A DNA stretch of 64,000 nucleotides from Desulfolutivibrio sulfoxidireducens. GTDB lineage: Bacteria > Desulfobacterota > Desulfovibrionia > Desulfovibrionales > Desulfovibrionaceae. Under the pieces are notes generated by a model. The model made no database searches. It saw only the letters and a list, made by a program, of their open reading frames with translations, and was not told where the DNA came from. This document shows positions 57,457 to 64,000 of this stretch, one piece after another. Within the stretch, counting starts at the first letter, position 1; each line of letters begins with the position of its first letter. A program made the position numbers and the translations under genes. The stretch spans positions 3,756,001 to 3,820,000 of the forward strand of contig NZ_CP045508.1 in NCBI RefSeq assembly GCF_013376475.1, read 5' to 3'.

Positions 57457-59094
57457 ATGAAATTTTTGGACGGCATCGAAGAGAACCTCCGGTTCATGGT
57501 CCTGGAGGTCACCCGACAGGTGGAAAACACCCTGGCGTGTCTGGAAAACCCCGATCCGGCGCTCATCGCCAAGATCGAGAGCCGCGACGATTACATCGAC
57601 AACCTCAAAAGCGTCATCGAGAACGTCTGCTATTCCAAGATCCACGGCCCCAACGGGGCCTACAAGCCGGCCGTGGACATGGCCCGGGCGGTGAACATCG
57701 TCAGTTCCAACCTGGAGCGGGTGGCCGACCATGCCGTGAACATCGTCATGCAGGTCCAGTACCTGTCCGACCCGGACTTTATCAAGCGCTACGACTATCT
57801 GGCGGGCTTCCACGAGGTGGACAAGGCCCTGGGGATCATCGTCAAGGCCCTTTTGTCCCAGGACATCCCCCTGGCGTTCAAGATCTGCCGGGCGGAATTC
57901 AACCTGGACGCCATCTTCAAGGACAATTTCGACCGCATCCTGATCGACCTGCGCAAAGGCGAATCCCCGGAGAACTGCATCACCAGCCACAACATCTTCC
58001 GCTACCTGGAGCGCATGGGGGATTCCATCTTGAACATCGGCGAGGCCATCATCTTCGCCGCCGTGGGCGAGAAGTTCAAGATCCACCAGTACCAGGCCTT
58101 GAAGGACACCCTGGCCCAGCGCGGGGCCGAGGTGCCCATCTCCAAGGGCGAATTCCAGTCCATCTGGGGCACCCGTTCGGGCTGCCGCATCGGCAAGGTG
58201 CCGGACAAGCCCGGTTCCACGTCCCACGGGGTGCTCTTCAAGGAGGGCAACGCCCGCAAGATCATCCAGGAGAGGGACAACATCGAGCGCTGGGAGAAGA
58301 TCCTTCCCGGACTGCCCCCCCGGGTTCAGGGATTCCAGAGCGAGGGGGATTCGGCCTCCATGCTCCTGGAATACCTGGGCGGCTGCACCCTGCAGCAGGT
58401 GGTCCTGTCGGCCGAGGAGGACATCGCCGGCAACGCGGTGTTTCTGGCCGAGCAGACCATGGGGCTTTTGTGGGAAAAGACCAGGAAACCGGGTCCGGTC
58501 TCGGCCGGCTTCATCCGCCAACTCCACGCCCGGCTCGAGGACGTCTTTAGGCTGCACGCCGAATTCGACACCCCGCCACGAACCCTTGGGGATCTGGAAA
58601 TCTGGTCCTTCGCCGAACTCCTGGAGGCCACGGCCGAGATCGAAAGGCAACTGCCCGCTCCCTTCTCCGTTTTCATCCACGGGGATTGCAACATCAACAA
58701 TATCATCTACGATCACGTCGAACAGCGCATCCACTTCATCGACCTCTACCGCTCCAAGGACACGGACTACGTCCAGGACGTCTCGGTCTTTTTGGTCTCC
58801 AACTACCGTCTGCCGATCATGGACCAGGACATGCGGCAAAGACCCAATCAAGTCATCGCCCATTTCCTGGGCTTTGCCAGGGAGTTCGCCCGGGCCCATG
58901 GCGACGACACCTTCGAGGCCCGGTTGGCCCTGGGCGTCATCCGCTCCTTTTTGACCTCCACCCGCTTCGAGTTCAACCGGGAATTCGCCAAGGACATGTT
59001 TCTTCGCGGCGTCTATCTCATGAACCGCATCCTGGCCCATGCCGGCACGCCCTGGAGGGAATTCCGGCTTCCGGACCGGGTGCTCCACTACTAA
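57457..59094 (+). CDS. PhoU-like domain fused to an APH-type kinase
   Basis: A 545-residue fusion. Residues 1-215 are PhoU-like: NLERVADHAVNIV (E87, D91) and YLERMGDSILNIGEA (E185, D189) are its metal-binding repeats. Residues 230-545 are an aminoglycoside-phosphotransferase-type kinase with the catalytic loop HGDCNINN (408-415), the metal-binding D429 in FIDLYRSK and a nucleotide-lobe Lys in LLFKEGNARKII. The combination suggests phosphate or metal sensing joined to phosphorylation of a small molecule. GAGAACC before the ATG is a weak ribosome site. It lies between the amphi-Trp and HprK-B genes. Confidence 0.8.
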   Translation: MKFLDGIEENLRFMVLEVTRQVENTLACLENPDPALIAKIESRDDYIDNLKSVIENVCYSKIHGPNGAYKPAVDMARAVNIVSSNLERVADHAVNIVMQVQYLSDPDFIKRYDYLAGFHEVDKALGIIVKALLSQDIPLAFKICRAEFNLDAIFKDNFDRILIDLRKGESPENCITSHNIFRYLERMGDSILNIGEAIIFAAVGEKFKIHQYQALKDTLAQRGAEVPISKGEFQSIWGTRSGCRIGKVPDKPGSTSHGVLFKEGNARKIIQERDNIERWEKILPGLPPRVQGFQSEGDSASMLLEYLGGCTLQQVVLSAEEDIAGNAVFLAEQTMGLLWEKTRKPGPVSAGFIRQLHARLEDVFRLHAEFDTPPRTLGDLEIWSFAELLEATAEIERQLPAPFSVFIHGDCNINNIIYDHVEQRIHFIDLYRSKDTDYVQDVSVFLVSNYRLPIMDQDMRQRPNQVIAHFLGFAREFARAHGDDTFEARLALGVIRSFLTSTRFEFNREFAKDMFLRGVYLMNRILAHAGTPWREFRLPDRVLHY

Positions 59095-59129
59095 GGAAAC
59101 ACGCGGCGCGCGCCGCCAAAGCCAGGAGC

Positions 59130-60239
59130 ATGGTTGTGCCCCCTCCCGTAAATGCGGCGGCCCCTCCCCTCCCCCGCCTGGCCCAGGCCGCAAAGCGGCT
59201 GTGCCGGGGCTTTTCCCCGGTCGCCAGCCTGCCCTTGCATCTGGCCGGAACCGATGTGACCGTCGCCTCCGACTCCCTCCCCCTGGTCGAGGTCCTGTCC
59301 GACTATTTCCGCGAGTTTTCGCGCGACCCGGGACCCGCCGCGATCACCATCCTGGTCCGGACCACCCCGCCCGTCCCCCCTGATTTCTGCCCGGGCCTTG
59401 ACCTTGTCGACCAACCCTTTGATCCCCGGGAAACGGCCGCCAAGGAACAGTGGGCCGACCTGCCTGACGGCCGGGTGGTGCGCAAGAAACGCACGGGCAT
59501 GGTCTTCGCCTTCGGAGACGCGGTGCACGTGGCCGCCGGCCCCTGCCTGGACCATGCGGACCAGGTGGTCAACTTCATCAATTTCCGGGTAGCCGCCAGG
59601 CACCTTTCCCGGGGCTGCCTTCTGGCCCACGCCTCGGGCGTGGCCAAGGGAGAGCGGGGACTTTTGCTGGCCGGCGTGGCCGGGGCCGGAAAATCCACCC
59701 TGGCCTTGCGCCTGGTGGGCCGGGGCCTGGACTTCGTGTCCAACGACCGGCTCCTTGTCGGCGCGGACGCGCCGCGCCCCCGTCTGTACGGACTGGCCAA
59801 GCGGCCCCGGGTCAACCCCGGCACGGCCCTGTCCGACCCCCGCCTGGCCCGGGTCGTCCCCGAGGCCGACCGCTCCCGGTACGCCTCCCTGCCCGAGGAC
59901 CGGCTGTGGGAGGTCCAGCGAAAATACGACGTGGTCATCGAGGACTGCTTCGGCCCCGGACGATTCCGCCTTTCGACGGGGCTTTGCGCCGTGGCCGTGT
60001 TCACCTGGCGCCGGGGCCGCGGGGCCGCCAGGGCGGTCCCCGTGAATCTGGCCGAACGGCCCGATCTTCTGGCCCGGGTCATCAAGCGCCCGGGCATCTT
60101 CCTGGCCTCCCCCGGAACCTCGGACCATGACCCGGGGTCCTTCTCGGCCCGCCTGGAGGGCGTGACGGCCTTCGAGTTCTCGGGAGGCGTGGATTTTCCC
60201 GCCGCCGAGGACTTTCTCCTGGACCTCCTTGCGGACTGA
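59130..60239 (+). CDS. HprK-related kinase B
   Basis: A 369-residue protein resembling the C-terminal kinase domain of HPr kinase. Walker A is GVAGAGKST (182-190), with VSNDR (203-207) as the following metal-binding loop and HASGVAKGERG just upstream. The N-terminal about 150 residues are family-specific, not HPr-kinase-like. This is the group named HprK-related kinase B, found with XXXCH, amphi-Trp, ATP-grasp and CofD-like proteins. The usual ATP-grasp and CofD-like partners are not in this window. AGGAG lies one base from ATG 59130 and 7 bases from an in-frame GTG at 59136, so the start could be the latter. Confidence 0.82.
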   Translation: MVVPPPVNAAAPPLPRLAQAAKRLCRGFSPVASLPLHLAGTDVTVASDSLPLVEVLSDYFREFSRDPGPAAITILVRTTPPVPPDFCPGLDLVDQPFDPRETAAKEQWADLPDGRVVRKKRTGMVFAFGDAVHVAAGPCLDHADQVVNFINFRVAARHLSRGCLLAHASGVAKGERGLLLAGVAGAGKSTLALRLVGRGLDFVSNDRLLVGADAPRPRLYGLAKRPRVNPGTALSDPRLARVVPEADRSRYASLPEDRLWEVQRKYDVVIEDCFGPGRFRLSTGLCAVAVFTWRRGRGAARAVPVNLAERPDLLARVIKRPGIFLASPGTSDHDPGSFSARLEGVTAFEFSGGVDFPAAEDFLLDLLAD

Positions 60240-60267
60240 CCAACCGCCTTCGGCTTTTTTCTCCGCA

Positions 60268-60296
60268 TTGACGCCGCCGGATCTTTTCCATACCGT
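60268..60296 (+). promoter_or_regulatory. Candidate promoter of the Rrf2-type gene
   Basis: TTGACG (60268-60273) and TACCGT (60291-60296) are 17 bases apart. The -35 is good; the -10 is weak. It lies 73 bases before the ATG. Confidence 0.45.
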
Positions 60297-60304
60297 GCAT
60301 ATAG

Positions 60305-60315
60305 GTTTTCAAAAC
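60305..60315 (+). promoter_or_regulatory. Small palindrome GTTTTCAAAAC, possible Rrf2 operator
   Basis: A perfect 11-base palindrome just downstream of the predicted -10 of the rrf2 gene, where an autorepressor would block initiation. Confidence 0.35.
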
Positions 60316-60368
60316 ATCCCGACCACGTTCGGCCAGCCACGGGCGTCCTTTCCGGGGAGGCGTTTTTT

Positions 60369-60800
60369 ATGAAGCTGACCACCCGAAGCCGCTACGGCGT
60401 CCGCCTGATCGTGGATATCGCCCAAAACGGCCAGACGAAGCCGGTGCCCATCAAGGACATCGCCGAACGCCAGGGCGTCTCCGTCAAGTATCTGGAAAAG
60501 CTTGTCCGCGAACTCAAGCGCGCCGGATACGTCACAAGCCGCCGGGGGCCCCATGGCGGGCACCAACTGGCCAGACCCATGGACGCCATCACCATGGACC
60601 AGATCGTTTTGGCCCTGGAGGGCGATATGGAACTCGTGGACTGTCTCGGCGGCAACGGCGGATGTCCGCGCCGGTCCTTCTGCCCCACGCGCGTCATCTG
60701 GGTGGAGGCGGCCCGGGCCGTTCGGGAACGCCTGGGATCCCTCACCCTGGGCGAACTGGTGCGCCTGGCCGAGGCGGGCGCCCCCCCCGCCGGACCGTGA
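60369..60800 (+). CDS. Rrf2-family Fe-S transcriptional regulator
   Basis: A 143-residue regulator. It starts MKLTTRSRYGVRLIVDIAQNG, the invariant Rrf2 opening, has the HTH IKDIAERQGVSVKYLEKLVRELKRAGYV, and three cysteines (C92, C99, C105) in CLGGNGGCPRRSFC, close to the C-x5-C-x5-C cluster site of IscR. It is likely to hold a 2Fe-2S cluster and sense oxygen, nitric oxide or iron-sulfur status. GGGGAGG lies 8 bases before the ATG. The gene stands between the GAK-like cluster and a two-component pair; no isc or nif genes are close. Confidence 0.9.
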   Translation: MKLTTRSRYGVRLIVDIAQNGQTKPVPIKDIAERQGVSVKYLEKLVRELKRAGYVTSRRGPHGGHQLARPMDAITMDQIVLALEGDMELVDCLGGNGGCPRRSFCPTRVIWVEAARAVRERLGSLTLGELVRLAEAGAPPAGP

Positions 60801-60962
60801 ACCCGGCCGGCCCCGCCCCTTTCCCGCCCGGCCGTTTCGACATTTTCCCCCTCGCCCGCTTGCCCGCCTTGTCATGTCCGTGTTTTTGTGGTCTTTCTCG
60901 TAACGGCTAGGCGCAGTTCCCCGGGATACCGTTTCCACAACGCGCCGGCACGAGGACCGGAT

Positions 60963-62987
60963 ATGCACATCCCGCCACAGTCCGCCCCGGACCGCCCCGC
61001 CGCAGGGGCTCGAAAAAAACGCATCCTCATCGTCGAGGACGACCCCATCTCCGCCCAGGTACTGGCCAAGCGCATCGCGATGCTCGGTTTCGACATCGTC
61101 GGCATCGCCGAGGAGGCGGACACGGCCCTGAAACTGGTCCGGGACGGCCACCCCGACCTCGTGCTCCTGGACATCCGCATCCCCGGAGAGATGGACGGCA
61201 TCGAGGCCTGCGACGTCATCCAGCGCCGGCACCATGTCCCGGTGATCCTGGTGACCGCCTTCACCCAGGAGGAGATCACCACCCAGGCCGCCGAGGTGAA
61301 CCCCTATGGCCTGTTGTTCAAGCCTGTGGACTTTTCCCAACTGCGCGTGGCCGTGGAGTCGGCCCTGCGCAAGCGGGCCGAAGAGGATCTTCTGGACAGC
61401 GCCGAGCGCTTCCGCTCCACCTTCGAGCAGGCCGCCGTGGGCATGTGCCATTTTCTTCCCGATGGCCGATTTTTGCGGGTCAACGAGCAACTGTGCCGCA
61501 TCCTGGGCTACGCCCGCGACGAACTGGGCGGCTTGGCCATCCAGGACGTGGTCCATCCCGATGACCTGGAAGGCGCCACCGGCCCCATCCCCGAACTCCT
61601 GCGGGGCGAGATCGAGACCTTCACCACGGAAAAACGCCTGCGTCGCAAGGACGGGTCCCTGCTTTGGGCCCTGATCACCCTCTCCCCCTCGTGGGAGGCA
61701 TCGGGCCGGATCGCCTTTATCACCGCCGTGATCCAGGACATCACCCAAAGCCGCCGCGCGGCCGAGGAGATCCGGGAAAACGAGGAGGCCCTGCGCAAGA
61801 TCCTGCACGGCATCCAGGCGGCCATCCTCATCATCGACCCCCAGACCTTCACTATCCTGGACGTCAATTCCATCGCCGAGACGCTCGTCGGCAGGCCGGG
61901 CGAGGATATCGTGGGCAGGCCCTGCTCCGATCTGGGCTGGCAGGACAAGAAGGGCCGTGACGTCACGGACTGCGACCGCCTTCTGAACACGACCCTGGTC
62001 AACGAGGAAATGCGGCTCAAAAAACCCGACGGTCGGATCGTGCCGGTGGTCAAAACCGTGATCCCGGCCATGAGCCGGGGAAGGCATGTCTTCTACGAAA
62101 TCGTCTTCGACGTCTCCGAACGAAAGGCCCTGGAACGCCGGCTGTCCATCGCCCAGAAGCTCGAATCCGTGGGTGAACTGGCCGCCGGCGTGGCCCATGA
62201 GATCAACACCCCCATCCAGTACATCGGCGACAACCTGCACTATCTGCAAGACGCCTTCGCCGACCTGCGCCAGGTCCTGGACGCGGCCCTGACGGTCCTG
62301 TCCAGGCCCGACGTCCGGGCGGCGGCCGGCCAGGCGGCGGAGGGGATCGACACGGCTCGGGTTGCGGCCGACCTGGACTTTCTGGAAGAGGAGGTGCCCA
62401 AGTCCCTGGCCCAATCCCTGGAAGGCGTGGAGCGGGTGGCCTCCATCGTCAGGGCCATGAAGAAATTCTCCCACCCGGGCGGCGAGGAAAAAACCGCCGT
62501 GGACCTCAACAAGGCCGTGGAAAATACGGTCCTGGTGGCCCGAAACGAATGGAAATATGTGGCTGATGTGGTCACCGACCTGGATCCCGACCTGCCCCAG
62601 GTGCATTGCCTGCCCGGCGATTTCAACCAGGTGATCTTAAACGTGCTCATAAACGCCGCCCACGCCATCGGCGATGCGCTCCTGGACACGCCAAAGAAAG
62701 GCACGATCACCATTGCCACCAAACGCGACGGGGATCATGCCCTGTTGTCCATCACCGACACGGGCACGGGCATCCCCGAAAAAAATCGGGACAAGATCTT
62801 CGATCCCTTCTTCACCACCAAGGAGGTGGGCAAGGGGACCGGCCAGGGGCTGGCCATCGTTCATGACATCGTGGTGGAGAAGCACGACGGAACCATCGAT
62901 GTGGAGTCGGAGGTAGGCAGGGGGACCACGTTCACCATCCGCGTCCCCATAGGCGGGAACCCAGAGACGGACAGACCCAGGCCATGA
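60963..62987 (+). CDS. Hybrid histidine kinase: receiver-PAS-PAS-HisKA-HATPase
   Basis: A 674-residue soluble kinase. Domains in order: an N-terminal receiver (about 18-140, phosphoacceptor D70 in VLLDIRIPG), a PAS domain with PAC (about 145-265, [24 protein letters not shown]), a second PAS (about 280-390), a HisKA-like helix pair with H412 in VAHEINTP, and an HATPase ([38 protein letters not shown]). No membrane helix is present. GAGGA sits before ATG 60963. Its stop overlaps the start of the next gene (ATGA), so the kinase and that receiver-HDOD protein form a pair. Confidence 0.92.
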   Translation: MHIPPQSAPDRPAAGARKKRILIVEDDPISAQVLAKRIAMLGFDIVGIAEEADTALKLVRDGHPDLVLLDIRIPGEMDGIEACDVIQRRHHVPVILVTAFTQEEITTQAAEVNPYGLLFKPVDFSQLRVAVESALRKRAEEDLLDSAERFRSTFEQAAVGMCHFLPDGRFLRVNEQLCRILGYARDELGGLAIQDVVHPDDLEGATGPIPELLRGEIETFTTEKRLRRKDGSLLWALITLSPSWEASGRIAFITAVIQDITQSRRAAEEIRENEEALRKILHGIQAAILIIDPQTFTILDVNSIAETLVGRPGEDIVGRPCSDLGWQDKKGRDVTDCDRLLNTTLVNEEMRLKKPDGRIVPVVKTVIPAMSRGRHVFYEIVFDVSERKALERRLSIAQKLESVGELAAGVAHEINTPIQYIGDNLHYLQDAFADLRQVLDAALTVLSRPDVRAAAGQAAEGIDTARVAADLDFLEEEVPKSLAQSLEGVERVASIVRAMKKFSHPGGEEKTAVDLNKAVENTVLVARNEWKYVADVVTDLDPDLPQVHCLPGDFNQVILNVLINAAHAIGDALLDTPKKGTITIATKRDGDHALLSITDTGTGIPEKNRDKIFDPFFTTKEVGKGTGQGLAIVHDIVVEKHDGTIDVESEVGRGTTFTIRVPIGGNPETDRPRP

Positions 62988-64000
62988 AAAAACGCATCGT
63001 GTTCGTCGACGACGAACGCCACGTGCTGGACGCCCTGCGCCGCATGCTCCGGGGCATGCGCGATCAATGGGAAATGACCTTCGTCTCCACCGGCGAGCAG
63101 GCCCTGGAGACCATGGGGAAAAGTCCCCAGGACGTCATCGTGACCGACATGCGCATGCCGGGCATGGACGGCGTGCAGCTCTTAAACGCGGTTCGGGAAC
63201 GCTTCCCCGGGGTCATCCGCATCATCTTGTCCGGCCATTCGGATACGAACATGGCCCTTCAGTCCGTGCGCCACGCCCACCAATACCTGCTCAAGCCCTG
63301 CGGGGCCGAGGAGTTCAAGGCCACGGTGGATCGGGCCATGAACCTCAAGGACGTATTTTTGAACGATGCGGTCAAGACCGTGGTGGCCAAGATCGAAACC
63401 CTGCCCTCCATGCCCCGGACCTACCTGGAACTCATGGCGGAACTGCGCCGGGAGGAACCATCGCTTCGGACCATCGGCGAACTGATCAACCAGGATGTGG
63501 GCATGTCCGCCAACATCTTGAAACTCGTCAATTCGGCCTTTTTCGGCTTAAGGACCCACGTCTCAAGCCCCGTGCACGCCGTGAACCTCCTGGGCACGGA
63601 GATCATCAAGGCGCTTATCATCTCTTTGCGCCTGTTTTCCCGCTTCGACATGGAACGCTTCCCCGGATTCTCCCTGGATCTTCTCTGGAAGCACAGCCTG
63701 ACCACCGGGCTTTTCGCCAAGACCATCGCCCAGGTCGAAGGCCGCTCCAATGCCGAAATGGACGACTGCTACATCTCGGGCCTGTTGCACGATGTGGGGA
63801 AACTCCTGCTGGCCACCAATTTCGAAGCCACCTATCAGGAGGTCTTACGCCGCAGTCGAAGCGAGGGACGCACGGTGCATGATATGGAAAATACGCTCTT
63901 CTCGGCCACCCACGCCGAGATCGGGGCCTATCTGCTGGGCCTGTGGGGTCTTCCGGAAAGCGTGGTCACGGCCATCTTTTTCCACCATGCGCCGCCCCCC
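62984..64000 (+). CDS. Receiver-HDOD response regulator (3' end cut by window)
   Basis: The frame is open from ATG 62984 to the window end, giving at least 339 residues. Residues 1-118 are a receiver with phosphoacceptor D55 in VTDMRMPG; residues about 135-330 are an HDOD domain (LPSMPRTYLELMAELR, INQDVGMSANILKLVNSAFFGL, SGLLHDVGKLLL). HDOD proteins are HD-related but usually non-catalytic; here the HD pair in LLHDVGK is kept, so hydrolysis, for example of a cyclic nucleotide, cannot be excluded. It is translationally coupled to the hybrid kinase and is likely its output. Confidence 0.9.
   Translation, partial: MKKRIVFVDDERHVLDALRRMLRGMRDQWEMTFVSTGEQALETMGKSPQDVIVTDMRMPGMDGVQLLNAVRERFPGVIRIILSGHSDTNMALQSVRHAHQYLLKPCGAEEFKATVDRAMNLKDVFLNDAVKTVVAKIETLPSMPRTYLELMAELRREEPSLRTIGELINQDVGMSANILKLVNSAFFGLRTHVSSPVHAVNLLGTEIIKALIISLRLFSRFDMERFPGFSLDLLWKHSLTTGLFAKTIAQVEGRSNAEMDDCYISGLLHDVGKLLLATNFEATYQEVLRRSRSEGRTVHDMENTLFSATHAEIGAYLLGLWGLPESVVTAIFFHHAPPP

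Noticed and set aside
1..64000. tRNA, rRNA, CRISPR arrays, insertion sequences, prophage
   Set aside because: I looked for cloverleaf-like arms with CCA ends, regularly spaced direct repeats, transposases and integrases and found none I can support.

Overview
The window is GC-rich (roughly two thirds G+C) bacterial chromosome that reads like a member of the Desulfovibrionaceae (sulfate-reducing Deltaproteobacteria/Desulfobacterota). The grounds are gene content and style rather than a marker gene: an HprK-related kinase/amphi-Trp/XXXCH (GAK-type) cluster, an SxtJ-DUF5989-carbamoyltransferase cassette, a spore-photoproduct-lyase-like radical SAM operon in an apparent non-sporeformer, cobalamin genes of the anaerobic type, a cytoplasmic molybdopterin oxidoreductase, dispersed double-hairpin intergenic repeats and sigma-54-like promoters. 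There are no rRNA or tRNA genes, CRISPR arrays, integrases or transposases that I can see. The low-GC islands are one gene near 28.9-29.4 kb and the intergenic DNA around 5.8-6.3 kb and 34.9-35.15 kb.

Layout. 0-5.5 kb: the tail of a GNAT acetyltransferase, then a minus-strand chemosensory operon (MCP, CheW, STAS, CheA, receiver). 6.3-9 kb: a MarR regulator and an EF-G-like GTPase with an altered G3 motif. 9.2-12.4 kb: ParB-like protein, SPL-like radical SAM enzyme, small conserved protein, DUF3859 lipoprotein. 12.6-17.5 kb: SxtJ-DUF5989-carbamoyltransferase, a small exported protein and a SidJ-like pseudokinase candidate. 17.5-18.6 kb: XRE regulator and a hicAB locus whose hicA looks broken. 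18.6-24.4 kb (minus): hexapeptide acyltransferase, an orphan BMP-type binding protein, Fur-family regulator, and an ABC exporter with a very large insertion in its ATPase domain, coupled to a cyclic-nucleotide-binding-domain protein. 24.8-28.7 kb: M23 peptidase, LysM lipoprotein, WrbA, TrmFO. 29.5-34.9 kb: cobM and cobL (minus), a ModE-type regulator, an FtsX-type permease and a radical SAM activase. 35-39 kb: nitrogen assimilation (glnA; amtB-glnK behind a strong sigma-54-like promoter). 39-42 kb: Kef-type antiporter, zinc ribbon, HD protein, HPP protein. 43-47.3 kb (minus): an ECF sigma factor fused to an NrtA/CmpA-like binding domain, then a two-subunit Mo/Fe-S oxidoreductase. 47.5-53.6 kb: glycosyltransferase and a complete BMP-type ABC importer. 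53.7-55.1 kb: flippase. 55.3-60.2 kb: the five-gene GAK-like cluster. 60.4-64 kb: Rrf2 regulator, hybrid histidine kinase, and a receiver-HDOD protein cut by the window end.

The two most promising poorly understood systems are (i) the sigma-factor/binding-domain fusion upstream of the molybdoenzyme, which could be a one-protein ligand-sensing sigma factor, and (ii) the XXXCH - PHP - amphi-Trp - PhoU/kinase - HprK-B operon, in which a PHP hydrolase-like protein and two different kinase folds sit together with two small proteins that appear to share a domain. A third thread is the family of double-hairpin repeats, several copies of which have become the beginnings or ends of coding sequences (cobM, cobL, HPP).

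Family names come from reading the translations by eye and from memory of the families; no database search was run.
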